Shown: positions 43,704 through 55,806 of the stretch, in pieces
Layout: each line of letters begins with the position of its first letter
Position numbering within the stretch: position 1 is the stretch's first letter
Assembly: GCA_002786025.1 (NCBI GenBank)
Contig: NHNW01000018.1
Location: forward strand, 1-64,000
Origin: Zasmidium citrigriseum
Taxonomy: Eukaryota; Ascomycota; Dothideomycetes; Mycosphaerellales; Mycosphaerellaceae
DNA: 64,000 nt
Direction: 5' to 3'
Notes under the pieces: generated by a model
What the model saw: only the letters and a program-made list of their open reading frames with translations
The model's database searches: none
What the model was told of the DNA's origin: nothing
Translations under genes and position numbers: made by a program

Positions 43704-45949
43704 TTATGGCAGGCTCATGAAGAGCTTGAGCATCTTCGGGTAGTTTGGCGTACCAAGGCCAGTGACCTGCACATCACGTCAGCATTCGTTTCTCCAGTAC
43801 TCAGGGAGATCCAAGGAACTCACCGGATCCCAACCCTTCGTAACAGCAAAACCCTGCGTATTACACCCTGGGTTGCTTCCATTCGTAATATCATGCAAAA
43901 CCTCCGGATGAGCATACAGCGTCGGGTTCACGAAACCAACAGTCTTCTTTCCAGCCGCAAGACGCTCTTCGTTGATACGGTTGAGGATGGCAGCAAAGAC
44001 AGGGGCAGAAGCGCTGGTTCCACCGATGAGCTCTGGGACGCCGTTGTTGAAGATCACGACGTTGTCGCCGACGGCGCTGATGTCTGGGTAGCCGCGGCCG
44101 TTGATGTTGTAGATGCCGCCATTGGTTACGGTCTCGGGTGGGTTGTTCATGCCGGAGGTGTTGTAGGTCTTGTAGGGTGGGGTGTGTTGGGTGAGGTAGG
44201 TGTTGACGTTGCTGTTTTGGTAGGATGGGCGGGGATCTGGGAGAATGTCAGTGGCTGTGAGTGGATTTGGAATGAAGGTGCTTACAGATGTTGGAGAAAC
44301 CGCCTCCCGATGGGAAGCGAGTCACAGCGACCTCCTGGTCCTTCTTGGGATCACCACCAGTAGGCAGGAAAGTGGCACCAGCGGCAGTGATGTAGGGGCA
44401 TGAAGCTGGGAAGTCTGGGTTGAAGACCTCTCCCTTGCCCAAGCAGCCTGGATGGGATTGTTAGTTACAGGATCATAGACAACACAAGAATGCATTGCTT
44501 ACCGTCAGAGTTGCCATCATCAGTGCCTCGAGCAGCGACACCAGAGTCTCCAGATGCAATGACGATAGAGACACCCTGCATACCAAGCTTCATGAACTCG
44601 TTGCACTGGCGAGTCTGGTAGTTGGTTGGAAGGTCGTCCTCCTGCTCTCCGTACGAGATCGAGATGACGTTGGTTGGTTTGTAGACACCACACTGCAGCT
44701 TGCCCTGGTAGCCGGCTGGGTTGGGGTCGGGGTAGACTGGGTCGATTGGGTCGATGTAAGAGCAGTACGAGCCGTCAAGAGCGTCGAGGAAAGTGTTCAA
44801 GAAGCCACCGCCTCCCTCAATTCCAGTGGCGTAGAAGATGTCGTCGGTCTGGAAGAGGACGCTGTTCTGTGGGTAGATGAGGGGGTCTGCGACTTGTAAG
44901 TAAAGATCAGAGTAAGTCGGCAGCGGCGACACATACATGAGATCTGGAAGTCCAAGTCGCTCTCTCCACCAGCAAAAGCACTCGGCGCAAAGCCGCCATC
45001 AATGCCTTCAAGCTTGGGCCTGGTGGTGAGAGGGATGTAAGGAGCAAAGGTAGCGAAGAACTCGACAAGATCCTCAGCGGCGTAGAAGTCACCCTCCTCA
45101 AAGATACCCAACTGGTTACCAGGAGCAGCCTTGTTGCCACGGGTGATGTTGTACATGGCCATGATGCAAGGAGGAGTGATGTACTGGTCGCAGTGGGCGA
45201 GCTCGTACTGGGTAACATTGAGGGTAGTCACTGGGATATCGAGCTTGCCCTTGTAAACGGGACCGCTGAACTTCTGGTTGGCCTTCGTGCGGAAGCCACG
45301 CTTCTCCATGGCGTTCCTTCGGCCGTCGAGGGAACGACCGTTGGATGCCTTGCCACCACCGAGGAGCTTGATGCCGGGAGTGATGTAGTCGATGTGCTCG
45401 GATAAGTGCTCTGGAACGAAGTACTCGTCACAGGCAACATGCTGGTTGCCGGTGGCGAGATGCTCGTACTGGTAGTACTTGGTCTTGAGGAGCTTCTCGG
45501 CCTCGTGGGCGGCGAGGTCCAGCTGGAGCCATTGCTTGTTGACCGACTGCGAGATACGTTCGGGAGCGATGCTTGCTTGCTTCAACCATTCATGAACCTG
45601 GTCGACGGCATGCTGTGGAGGAGCGAAGAGTTCGATGATCTCGTCGGCGGAGTACCATTGGCCAAAGCGAGGAGAGTCTGGGTGAGAGCTGCAATAATGT
45701 AAGTCACGAGATGGCAGAAGCGGAATGTTTCTCAACAAACACTTCATCGAGAAGCTCTGCACCCTTGCCATTGTCGACGTTGGGCTGTCTGAAGCCAATG
45801 CGGACGGGCAGGATAGCCGTTGGTGGGACCTCACCCTTGCGAGCCCATCTCTTCACAGGCGAAGACCGCTTCTCATGGCTCACATAGTTGTGAGGAGTAG
45901 AAACGGCAACGGCAGAAGCCACCAAAGAAGCAACAACGAAAAACCTCAT
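43704..45949 (-). CDS. Secreted sedolisin (tripeptidyl-peptidase, S53)
   Basis: Acid serine-carboxyl protease that trims peptides outside the cell. Six exons (45949-45741, 45688-44937, 44892-44503, 44447-44286, 44236-43824, 43766-43704) give 662 residues, and every phase closes. Signal peptide MRFFVVASLVASAVA; a Pro_kumamolisin prodomain covers about residues 30-190 (SHPDSPRFGQWYSADEI), probably released after the basic DGRRNAMEKR. The catalytic triad is Glu312-x3-Asp316 in GGESDLDFQ and Ser about 578 in GGTSASAP, with the oxyanion Asp about 431 in ASGDSG. The C-terminal calcium-site motif is split between DITNGSNPGC and WDPVTGLGTPNYPKM. TATA-like box about 65 bases upstream. Confidence 0.95.
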
Positions 45950-47083
45950 GATTGCAGAAATCGAAGGCCTAAGCTCTTACCAAAGGAACACCCCTGCTGT
46001 TCGAGACCAGCTCTCTTATACATCGCCTACCATCCAGGATACCTCCAATATTCGCCAAAATAAGGTTGACATTCTGCACGCCGACGACGTCTTGCGCACG
46101 CCTCTTTGGCATTTTCCGCGCTGAAGAGCAGGCTGGCGTCGATACGTCTCGACCGCAGACGAACCTCGGTCGCCGTGCAAGAGATGGTTTGGGGAATGAT
46201 AAGCTAAATCAAGCCGCTCAAGCTTCCTGGGCTTCACTTCTTCGGGAAGGTGAGAGTGTGAGCAAGCTCTCCAAGCTCTTGATGTGGTGCAAGCCCCGCA
46301 CATCATTGTGAAGATCGCTGCAAGCCACGAGGATGGGATTGGAGAGTGGTGATAGACGTCATGGTGGTATCCCGTCTTGAGGTGCGGTCGCTCTTCCAAA
46401 TTGATGGATGAGGCTTCATGTTCTGTGGTGTTGATTGGCGACGAGGGCGCGGCTGAGAAATGGCGGCAATTTGGTGCAGCTTCAGACGAGGGTTGTCGTA
46501 TTCTGGCAAGCTGAAAGATGCTTCAAACTACAACTCCGGTATGGCCTTGTTTGCGTTGAGAGCAAAGTCAATCGGCTTCTTTGCTTTTGAACTCGCTAGT
46601 TTTCGCCGGTCGGTCGTCTTCGTGAATGATGAGCCAGTGCTGCCAGCTTTCGGGTCACTTCAGTGGCATCGTCAAGGTCGCATCGCCGCAAGCATTTCCC
46701 ATGCCTCATCTGGCTGGAGGCAGTCTGTGAATCAGACAGAGCCAGTCTGCTGGTATCTGTGGAAAAGGAAAAGCGAACGAGGAGGTCGAAATAAAGTATG
46801 TAAACTTCATCAGCAACGTTGAAAGCTTGACATGGAAGCTTCTTGGCAGGCGACCAACAAGGAAGGAACTGAAACCGACGATCTTGGTCCACCACGTGGT
46901 AAGGAATTCGAGGACCAAAGAAATTCTTCTCATTAATCATCAATATCTATCTCGTTCGGGCTGGACTGCCGTCAATCTTCCAAGCTTGGGTATCAGCGAA
47001 TGTCTCCTTCGATCTCTCTTCCCTTCCGCATTTCCTTCCCCTCCCGACACTTCAGCCCCAGTATGGTTCTGCTTCTCTTCCAT
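45950..47083. other. Intergenic with sedolisin promoter
   Basis: A TATA-like TATAAGAG lies at 46013-46020 on the minus strand. The rest has only unsupported short frames. Confidence 0.45.
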
Positions 47084-48597
47084 CTAGCATTGGTATTTGC
47101 CGTTTACAAGAACGTTGCACTCAACGCTCGGTCCAGCACTCGTGCTCGTGGTGTTGGCGAAAGGAGTGTTGTCACCAATCGCACAATTGAACGGCGCAAA
47201 GAACGGCTTCATAGCTCCGTTGAGGAAAGCGTTGACGAGGTCGATGTTGTCGGCCAGTGCAGGGGAGAGAAATCCGGGTGTCTCGTCAAAGACAGCTTGA
47301 GCCAGGAAGCAGGTGGCTTCTTGCGGGGAGACGTTGCTGAGGTCCATGCCGAGGGGCACGAAGTTGTTGAGGCCTTCGTTGACGCCCGGGACGGTTAGTT
47401 CACCGGAGGTGGCGAGGAGGGTGGCGATGTCAGCGCCGGTGGCTTCGAGGGAGTAGGGGGTTGCGCGGCGGAACCAGGCTCGAGGGAAGGTTTCGTTCAT
47501 GTAGAAAGGTGCAACTGTAACAGGAGTTCTCAGTTAGTAGATGCTTTGTAGAGAGAGCTTGCTGTACGTACCATTGGCATAGTTGGCATTCGTCTCATCA
47601 GTTCCGTTCGGCAGCGCACGGAAGATAAACACCCGCTCAGCAGTCGTAACACCCAGCCATCTGACACCAGCATTGAACTGAGGGTTGTTGTTCTTAGCCT
47701 CATTATACACCAAGACCCTCTCCTCAGCGAAAGCAGAGTTGCCAAACTGCCCGCCATACTTATCCGCAATACCAGCAAGGCGATTGAAGCGAGCGAGGTT
47801 GAAGTCCGCCTGGTTGCCAAAGTAGCTGTCGATGCGAGAGATAGAGTTGTCGACCTCGAAGAAGCCATGACGGCTGATACCGAGAGATGGGCCGAGAGTG
47901 TCAGGGACGCGGGAGTCGGCGCCGCCGATGGAGTATTTCCCTGTGGGGAGGTCGCCGCCGGAGAGCAGGCCGAGGGCGGAGAGGAAGACGCAGGTGTCGT
48001 AGCCGAAGCCGAGGGTGATTTGGCAGGCGTTGGCGGCTTCGGCGAAGGTTGTGATCCCGGTGCGGGAGATGTAGCCGCTGGAGGTATGTTAGGGAGAGGG
48101 CTGTGGGTTGTGGATGGGACTTACTGATTGGCCATGGTGTTGAGGGTTGGGCACATGCCTCTCACGGCGGTCTTCTTTGGAGCAATGTATCGGTGGGCTT
48201 TATCGTTGCCCGGGATCTCCTGCAGGCCGAATGGCTGAGGACTGAAGCAATGTCAGTGTGATGGACGATAGAGACTTGACTGAAGTACTCACGTAGGAAC
48301 ATCAAGGAGCTCAAGAGCACCGCTAAATGGCTGAAGAACACCGTTGAGGAGGCCACCTCCGAGAGGAAGCTCACGACGCTCAACCTGGCGCTTGTAGTAC
48401 TGTGCTTGAGCGGCATGCTCAGCACGCTTAACGGCGGCCATCTGCTCCTCGACGGCGGCTTCTCCTTCAGCACGAGCAGCAAAGAAGTTCTTCGCCTCTG
48501 CTTCGGGTAGGGCGCCACGCTCGGCGAGCTGGCCGTATGGGCAAGGGGAAGCCATGGCTATGGCAGCCAGGCTGAGGGCGATTGCGAACGACTTCAT
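47084..48597 (-). CDS. Divergent secreted Peroxidase_2-family protein
   Basis: Four exons (48597-48293, 48241-48125, 48077-47572, 47514-47084) give 452 residues. Signal peptide MKSFAIALSLAAIAMAS; an in-frame Met four residues earlier (48609) is also possible. A Glu/Ala-rich pro-like segment precedes the enzyme domain. The heme-ligand motif is RGMCPTLNTMANHGYISRTG with Cys132, i.e. MCP instead of the usual PCP. The distal segment reads FFEVDNSISR (Glu215-Val-Asp217) instead of EGD or EHD. The fold and cysteine are kept, but the active-site signature differs from both unspecific peroxygenases and chloroperoxidase, so activity is uncertain. TATA box 48681-48690. Confidence 0.88.
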
Positions 48598-48680
48598 TGT
48601 GATGGTCAATGGAGTACGAGTGATGTTGGTGGAGTGAAGTGGTGAAGTTGAGATGTGATTTTCGACAGCGTTGTTGCGCC

Positions 48681-48690
48681 TCTTTTATAG
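48681..48690 (-). promoter_or_regulatory. TATA box of the divergent peroxidase gene
   Basis: CTATAAAAGA on the minus strand, about 85-90 bases before the start codon. Confidence 0.5.
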
Positions 48691-48699
48691 ACAGCTGAG

Positions 48700-51000
48700 G
48701 TCACTCTCTGGCTGTTCTGTCCTCCATGATGTTGGTCTTTCTCCGGTCTTGGCATTCAATCAGCAGCAGGATGTCTCTCTTGTCATCGTTTGGGGAAGGT
48801 GGTGAAGGGATCTTCGTGGTGAGGTTGCATGTGGTCATGCAGGGCAATCTTTCCATATTGTCGGGAGGTATAGGGAGGACAGTAACTTCACCTTCTGAGA
48901 GCCATCCTACTGGTCTGTTGACATATCTTCAGGACAACATGACCAGGCAATGATCTTCAACTGTTCTCTCTTGGGCTAGCCTCCAGAGTCGCAGCGTCTC
49001 GTTGGGGCATGGCAAGTCATGCAGGGCTCTCTTGGACATCTCCGGGAGGCAAGAAGGACAGGGTTCCTCTGCCTAAAGGCATGCCGTCTGCCAGACACCT
49101 GCGGAACTAGGTGATCAAGGGTCCTGGTGTCTCCACTGGGGTCCATCAATACGGTACTCTCGGGCTGAGGCTCCGCGAGCATACTTCGGGATGCCAACGT
49201 AGATCAATCGTCCGTTCAGCATGGGAACTCGGGACGGACATGCCCTGATAGTAGGCATGACAATCAATGCGAATGCACAATCTTCAGTCGATCATGAATT
49301 GCAGCCTCTAAATAAGGCGGCGCTCAGATTTGCGGGGCAATAAATGTCCGTGGATGACCATGTTGGCGTAGTGATGGGTCCTCGACCTCGGTAAACTCCA
49401 GTGTGATCCAGTCTTTTGCTTCTCCGAAATAGGGTAGCCAAAATGACCGAGCGTTGAGGATTGCGTGACAGGCGAAGGTGTTGCAAGCTTCGAATTCAAG
49501 CTTTCTGATAGCGATAGGATCTGCCGAGTTCCGACTTGAGCCTCAGAGAGTTGTGTAGGGTTTGAGGATGATCTCGGGGATACGCCGACAGGATGATGGT
49601 CAACGTACTGAAGCAGCCGCAATGGGGCATGTTTGGGCCCGGCAACGAGATTGCGCTCTGAGTTTGGCGCTTGCGTGCTGGCAATCAGTCCTGACCATTG
49701 TCTTGCAGATGATGTGCGCATCTCCGGCTGTCAAACCTGAAGTGCTTCCTGGAATTGCTGGTGCTGATAAATGTGCGGTGGGTGATTCGTTGTCCGGCGC
49801 CAAGCGTAGATAGGAACAAGTCGACAGACGTCTGAAGAAGTAAGAGCTTAAATCCTTCGAAGCGAAATATAGTTCTCTGATATACTGCTCGTAGTTAGCT
49901 TCTTGCCGGGCCGCAGTCGTCTGTGTCGATCTTCCGTGCACATGGAAGTGCACGGATTAGACTTGCATTAGCTTCGAGCCTGTATCAGAAGGGGGAGATA
50001 AGGAACGAACCCACATACCATTTTATCTATCGGCTGAGATGTCAACTTCGCCATAGCAGAGCAACGCTCTTGCTTTTGATGGCGCAATTCTGACAGCACT
50101 GCAGGACGCCTTCAACGCAGGGTAATGGTTCAAGCAGCACGACCGAACAACGTCGATCTTTCCACAGGCATTTCCGCTTCCTATCTTCGACTCGCCGTTG
50201 AATGCGAAGACAGATCCGGTCAATCCGTAGTTCGCATTCGGCAGACTTGCGTGAGCATTCGAGGTCCAGCGGTCATTGTCCTCCCCACAATTGGCTGACT
50301 TGTCATGACAAAAAACAAGAGTTGGCCTGATCGGCGGTGTTTTGCCCGTTGAAGATGCCGTTGGGTCCCCAGATGCCTTATCGTATGCGTTGGACTGGGC
50401 CGTTGAGCATGTGTGCGGGCCATGGCTGCAAGTCTCACTGACATGCAACGTTGTTGCGTTCGCACATGTACGTTCTCCGCCGACCCTGTATTGTCGCTGG
50501 AAACCCGAATTTCCTCGTCTATGGTATCGTAGCAGGTCAGGTTTTGGTCGCCGAGTCGATGGGCTCAACACTTCTGACGAGGTCCAGCAAGCCATCACTC
50601 TGCCTGCAAGAGAGCCGTGCCGGCCGAATCTTTAGTCTCCGTGCGAACATCGAGTCGGAGAGTCTGAAGCAGACATGCAGAGTTCCTCGGAGATGCACAA
50701 GGTGTCCCGAATTGTGTGTCACATGGCGTCCTTATGGGGAGGTCACGAGAAATCGTGCTGAGCCCACGACATCGGGGTGGGCCTCGGGAGTAATGCTCAT
50801 GCCAAGAGGATGGAGTGAGCTGCCATTCGTAACATTCCGAGCAATTATCGTGGAGATTGGACCTCTTCGGGTCTCATCATTCCCACAGTATCGATTGGGG
50901 CTCATGGAGATGGTGCATCAACAGAATTCTCTCCTTTGGACAAGTACCATGCTATCGAACAGGCTCTAGGCAGCGTGGATTGGTCGATGCTGACAGGATG
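48700..51000. other. Gene-poor stretch with one possible cysteine-rich exon
   Basis: The minus frame 50598-50023 (191 residues) contains a protein-like half with many cysteines (FCHDKSANCGEDNDRW, SGNACGKIDVVRSCC) but no signal peptide or clear splice partners; a different frame over 50570-50480 also reads protein-like (NLTCYDTIDEEIRVSSDN). This could be a decayed or multi-exon secreted protein. Nothing else supported. Confidence 0.25.
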
Positions 51001-51389
51001 TCTCTTCGTCGAACGAAGTCCATGCTGTTGAGTAGTGCTCTAGATTGTTCGTAGTAGTCAAGGTCGGAGAGATCTCTCTGCCAATCGGGCGACGGTCATG
51101 CGGTCGAGCACCATTCTGGGGTATTCGAAGTTGTTGAGATCAGTGAGATCTCTCGCAGTTGCATGGAGATCGTGCTATCGAGGGTTCGAGATCGTCAAAG
51201 CTGGTGGAATCTCTCTCTGCTGGATGAAGGCCATGCTGTCGAATAGTACTCAGAGGATTCGAGAATGATTGAAGCTGATGGGACCATGTCGGGATAGTCT
51301 GGGTCCCGTGTATGCCTGGGTCGAACAAGACTACCGAGCATCTCTCTCCGTTCCTGTACCATTATCTCCTTCTCTCGGTCAAAGATCAT

Positions 51390-51845
51390 GCCGATGAATA
51401 GCGATATAGAGGGTTTGAGAGTCGTCGAGGCTGTGGGGATAGTGTCGAGATATGTTGAAGTGATCGTTGAGCGCCTGGCCTGTCCAAGGCTGATCAAGCC
51501 CACCGGAGGCCATGCTGGCCCGGGGTTGAATAGGGCTACAGGACATCTCGCTCACTTCCTGCTTCTTTCTCTCTCTCGCTCTCTCGAGGATCGTGCTGTT
51601 GAGTAGTGATATAGAGGGTCTGAGAGTAGTCGAAGCTGCGGGAATAGAGTCGGGAGAGGCTGATGTTATTGTCATACGCCCTGCCTGTCCAGGGCTGAGT
51701 GAGGCCACAGTACGCCATGCCCGGCCTGGGTCGAAGGAGGCCACAAGACATTTCTCCTCCTACCTCTAGCTTTCTCTCTCTCGCTCTCTCGAGGATCGTG
51801 CTGTCTAGCACAGCGATAGAGGGTTTGAGGATCGTCGAACCGTGG
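51390..51845. repeat. Tandem repeat, about 2.2 copies, period 205, upstream of slx4
   Basis: GATATAGAGGG recurs at 51403 and 51608, then as GATAGAGGG at 51815. CTCTCGAGGATCGTGCTGT recurs at 51581 and 51786, an exact offset of 205. Looser copies with GTCGAA/AGTAGTGCTC and CGAG-ATCGT-AAGCTG motifs extend left to about 51000. Each unit carries a CTCTCTCTCGCTCTCTCG tract. The array ends about 230 bases before the slx4 start codon. Confidence 0.85.
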
Positions 51846-52074
51846 GGATTATGCCGTCAAAGAAGTGAAGTCGGGAGGTCGGCAATGGCTAATCCCGAAG
51901 CAGACAGATCTTGGCGGCATCACGAGACTCGCGCCTCCACCGCGTCACGCAACGACGACACCTCGCCACGTCCCCACTCGCATCGAACAGCCCGCATACT
52001 ACGCCTCACTACATGCAACCGTGTCTCGACTAGCTGGTCTCGTCCAGACATGCGGCCGCATCCTCCGCGCGACC

Positions 52075-55000
52075 ATGGCGTCTCACAGCCCAATCGTCCT
52101 CAACTCCTCATCGCAAGCCTCCTTCCGCGTCCCCTCCGTCACGCCCCAAAGTCACCGTAAAGCATCAAAAACCGCTACCTCCTCATCTCCTGGCCTCGAA
52201 GATCTCCCCAGCTTTGCGAAAGTCCCTGCGAAAGGCCTCAAATCCGGATCACATGCTCAGAAGCTCCCAGAAGGAGCTGCCTCGGGATTCGCCTCGGCAG
52301 CCAGCTTGTGGAAGACCCAGCAGCAATTCGAGGCCCAGTCCTACGAGATAGAACCCAAAGATCACAACGGCATCATCGAGAGTAATCACAGAGAGAAGAA
52401 CAAGAGCAGTGGGAAGTTATCGAAGCCCACAAAGACACAGAAGCCTGCAAAAGACAGGAAGCAAACAAGCGAAGAATGTCGGAGCCCTTCGATAAGGAGT
52501 CTCGACGACTATCGCAACACTACACTTGGCAAAGACGCCCTCTCCAAGTCTGGACCTGTGAAAACAAGGACTCCAAGCATATCACTTTCTGAGTACGACT
52601 TTCGACCAGATGAGCACCAAGAGTCGCCAGCGCCAAAGCCAGCCCAAACGAAACCTGAGAAGAAGGCTCGACAAAGAACAACAAAAGAGAAATCAGTACT
52701 GAAAGATGGGGCTCCCAGAAAGTCTCGCAAACCAGCCGCAGAGGCAGCCGACGGCAAGAAGGACGCCGCGGCGAAGAAGCCGAAGAAGCGACTAGCAAAG
52801 TCTGAGTCCATCATCCTGAATTCGGATGAGCCAGACCCGATTGACGGAAATACATCCGTTCCTGCCATCACCACATCTGCGAGAGACGACACACGCAAGA
52901 TTGACAGAACGGAGACTCCCAGCAAGAACCTCTCTGCTTTTGAATACACCGTACAGAAAGAGATCGAGCCGACATTTGACGACAAATCCACATACTTCTC
53001 CGCCACAGCTCGAGGGAACGATAATGAGAATGTGGGCGATGAGAAGACGAGCGGTCGAACATCTCCAAAGCCATCGCCAGCATTCAGCAACCGAACTGCT
53101 TCGCCAGCGCCTTTCATTGCACCCCGCCGCAGATTGAGCTGGACTCCTCTGAAGAACACCATTCGAACTGCGACCACGCCCAGTGAACGTCCTGGGACCG
53201 CCTCATCTACTGGATCGGGAGCACCACTCAAATCTTTGGCATCGTTGGTCAGCGGCTTCGGGTACTCAGAACAGCCAGCGGAGAGTCATCCCCACGAGCG
53301 AGCAGCTAACGGCGAGGCCCTCACAAAGAGGCGACGAATCGAACTTGCAGATGCATCCACAGTCGCTCCATCGAAACGCAAGTCTGCGCAATCCGAGCCA
53401 TCAGAACCCACGAAGAAACCGCCCAAAGTCAAGAAGAAGCCTCAAACTATCACGGCCTTGGCAACGAAAGCGTATCAAAACGAACCGGAAGTCGCTTCAG
53501 CCCAGCCCATAGTGTCAGAGTTCTTTCCTGCAGCTCAGCCGGCTGTGCTGCCAACCAACGACGATCCCGAAACGGCACAAGGGGGCACCAAACCGAGGAA
53601 ACCTCGCAAACCACGAGCTAAGAAGACGGATGACCAGACTTCTGGGCAAAGCACAAAGAAAGCTGCCAAAGTGAAGAAGGGAAAGGTCAAATTCAACGAG
53701 TCCGATTGCATGGCAAAGTTGTATACGCCCGACGAAGCTCGTGCACAAGAGCAAGGCCAGGACTTCGTCTTCGGCACTTCAAGCCAGCTTGCCGTCGAAG
53801 AATCGCCGACATTCATTCGAGAAATGCAAGCTGCAGTACGAGAGTCGGAGGTGATGCCTGGTACTCATATTTGCATCGGCCTGCAAGCCAAGAGCAGCAT
53901 TCAAGTTCCCAGCGCGCCTCGTGGCACCAACCTTTCTGTCGCCCAAGGAGATAGAGGCCACTGGAGCTCTGCTGCGCGAGACGTAAGCGGCGACTTTTTG
54001 CAGGCGGATGCAGCTTTCGATGGATCACGCTCGAGAAATATGACCGCAGTGACAGGACAGACCTCCTCGCTAAGCAGGTACGATGCTGCCCAACCTGATT
54101 TTCAGCATCCAAGCGAATCTGAGCAGATCGACACGCCTCACGAGCACCATTTGGTAGATTCTCCAGAGATGCCGAAAGAGGACGAGGTTCCCGACAAGGA
54201 TCTTCGAGACAACAGCCCCATCGACCTATGCCTTACATCGCCTATGTCCGACAATGACGAAAAAGCTGTCGACCAGGACACCGCTTCACGGGAACCCGAG
54301 GGCTCCGTACTGGCTGGCGGAACCGCCGTCAAACTAGAAGCAATGGCTCGATCCTCTGTGCAGCACACTACCAACGAAGGATACGCTTTCCTCAGCAGCG
54401 ACGACTCTATACACGGAGCGGCAGACGGCATCGGAGGCTCTGTAGCTGTTCCGCCTGTCATTGAAGGACTCAGCGCCCCCTCGAAGCCGCCACAACTCAA
54501 ACGTTGCGCCACTTCGCCAAGTCTTCACAGGACTGCACTCCAGAGCCTTGATGCCAATGTTGGTTTGCTCAGTCATACATCTCCGATGAAGGGTATCGAG
54601 TCTATACAACAACGATCGTTGAAGACATCGGCCCCTGTTGAGCAACCGAAACGGCCACGTGGACGACCCAGGAAGAATGGTTCGCCGACATGTGCAGCGA
54701 CATCTCCCCCGAAGCGCCGCGGCAGGCCACCAAAAGCAGCGTCTAGATTGGGAATTCCACCAGCTTCACCAAGGGCTCGATCGACGAAGGCGTCGACGAA
54801 AGCGTCTGGTCTTGGCGTGTCAGCTTCGCAGCCGACGACATCAGCTGAATGGATGAACATTGACGAGATCTCCGACTCCGACTCGCCATCGACGCCATCT
54901 CCTCCTCGACAAAGGGCCGGCTCTTCGCCACCAGCCATAGCGCCTCTGGATGTTGCTGTCGCCGCTTCGCCTTCGCTCGCTGCCAAAGCGCCTGCAGCGG

Positions 55001-55392
55001 CTACCTCGACCCTGAAGATCAACGACCCCGGCTTCGCAGCGATCCAAGAAGAGCTCTTCCCGCAGATAACAGCCATTGTCAGATCCACACCTCCCAGCAC
55101 AGACCTGAAGAACCCGACATGGCACGAGAAGATCCTACTTTACGACCCCATCGTACTTGAAGATCTGACAGCATGGCTGAATGATGAAGGTCTGAGAATC
55201 GAGACCCAGCGTTTGAGGCCGAAACCGAAAGCTCGAGGACGCAAGAAGACAGATGAACCGCCGGAAGAGCCGGAGTATGAGACAGTGAAGGAAGAACTGA
55301 AGCCCTGGATGGTGCAGAAGTGGTGCGAGGAGAAGAGCATATGTTGTTTATGGAAGGAAGGCTTGAGGGGAGGCGTGAGGACGAGGTATTGA
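52075..55392 (+). CDS. slx4: Structure-specific endonuclease subunit SLX4
   Basis: Scaffold of the SLX1-SLX4 nuclease that cuts branched DNA during repair and replication-fork recovery. Uninterrupted frame, 1105 residues from MASHSPIVLNSSSQASF. Most of the protein is disordered and Ser/Pro/Lys-rich. Two AT-hook-like stretches, KRPRGRPRKNG and KRRGRPPKA, lie near residues 857-885. The conserved C-terminal domain is recognised by NPTWHEKILLYDPIVLEDLTAWLN, then KEELKPWMVQKWCEEKSICCLWKEGLRGG at the end, the SLX1-binding region of fungal SLX4. An in-frame Met at 51865 would add 70 unlikely residues. Confidence 0.93.
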   Translation: MASHSPIVLNSSSQASFRVPSVTPQSHRKASKTATSSSPGLEDLPSFAKVPAKGLKSGSHAQKLPEGAASGFASAASLWKTQQQFEAQSYEIEPKDHNGIIESNHREKNKSSGKLSKPTKTQKPAKDRKQTSEECRSPSIRSLDDYRNTTLGKDALSKSGPVKTRTPSISLSEYDFRPDEHQESPAPKPAQTKPEKKARQRTTKEKSVLKDGAPRKSRKPAAEAADGKKDAAAKKPKKRLAKSESIILNSDEPDPIDGNTSVPAITTSARDDTRKIDRTETPSKNLSAFEYTVQKEIEPTFDDKSTYFSATARGNDNENVGDEKTSGRTSPKPSPAFSNRTASPAPFIAPRRRLSWTPLKNTIRTATTPSERPGTASSTGSGAPLKSLASLVSGFGYSEQPAESHPHERAANGEALTKRRRIELADASTVAPSKRKSAQSEPSEPTKKPPKVKKKPQTITALATKAYQNEPEVASAQPIVSEFFPAAQPAVLPTNDDPETAQGGTKPRKPRKPRAKKTDDQTSGQSTKKAAKVKKGKVKFNESDCMAKLYTPDEARAQEQGQDFVFGTSSQLAVEESPTFIREMQAAVRESEVMPGTHICIGLQAKSSIQVPSAPRGTNLSVAQGDRGHWSSAARDVSGDFLQADAAFDGSRSRNMTAVTGQTSSLSRYDAAQPDFQHPSESEQIDTPHEHHLVDSPEMPKEDEVPDKDLRDNSPIDLCLTSPMSDNDEKAVDQDTASREPEGSVLAGGTAVKLEAMARSSVQHTTNEGYAFLSSDDSIHGAADGIGGSVAVPPVIEGLSAPSKPPQLKRCATSPSLHRTALQSLDANVGLLSHTSPMKGIESIQQRSLKTSAPVEQPKRPRGRPRKNGSPTCAATSPPKRRGRPPKAASRLGIPPASPRARSTKASTKASGLGVSASQPTTSAEWMNIDEISDSDSPSTPSPPRQRAGSSPPAIAPLDVAVAASPSLAAKAPAAATSTLKINDPGFAAIQEELFPQITAIVRSTPPSTDLKNPTWHEKILLYDPIVLEDLTAWLNDEGLRIETQRLRPKPKARGRKKTDEPPEEPEYETVKEELKPWMVQKWCEEKSICCLWKEGLRGGVRTRY

Positions 55393-55806
55393 ATACCGTC
55401 AACAGCACTCGCGAACAGTTGCGTAGGATTGAACCATGAATATGAGCCTCTGGCATTGAATACGATGATCGATGAGCGCATCTCTTTGGCAGCACTGGCA
55501 TGACTCCGTTCCCCGATTCGTTGCCAATGAGTAACAGTCTAGCCAGCCCTTCAATAGCTTGGTCGCATCTGGTCCTTCGGAGAGAGCTCGTATTCCAGTT
55601 TGAGCGGAAACACTCGAATCAATTCAATCAATCTCAATCAGTACTCAACCTACAAACCAAACAACTACAAAAGTCACCCCCTACCTCCCCCAAAAAAACA
55701 AGATCTAATACCCAAACCACCCCCCACCATACCGTCTACCACCCCTATTCATGCCCAGGAACTGCATCTGGTTGTACCTATATCGCTCCGGACCGGATCT
55801 CCGGGC
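55393..55806. other. 3' flanks of slx4 and the 44-residue gene
   Basis: A/C-rich stretch 55610-55750 with few features; no gene seen. Confidence 0.5.

Noticed and set aside
52509..53231. 240-residue minus-strand frame within slx4
   Set aside because: Antisense shadow of a coding gene with a clear C-terminal SLX4 domain.
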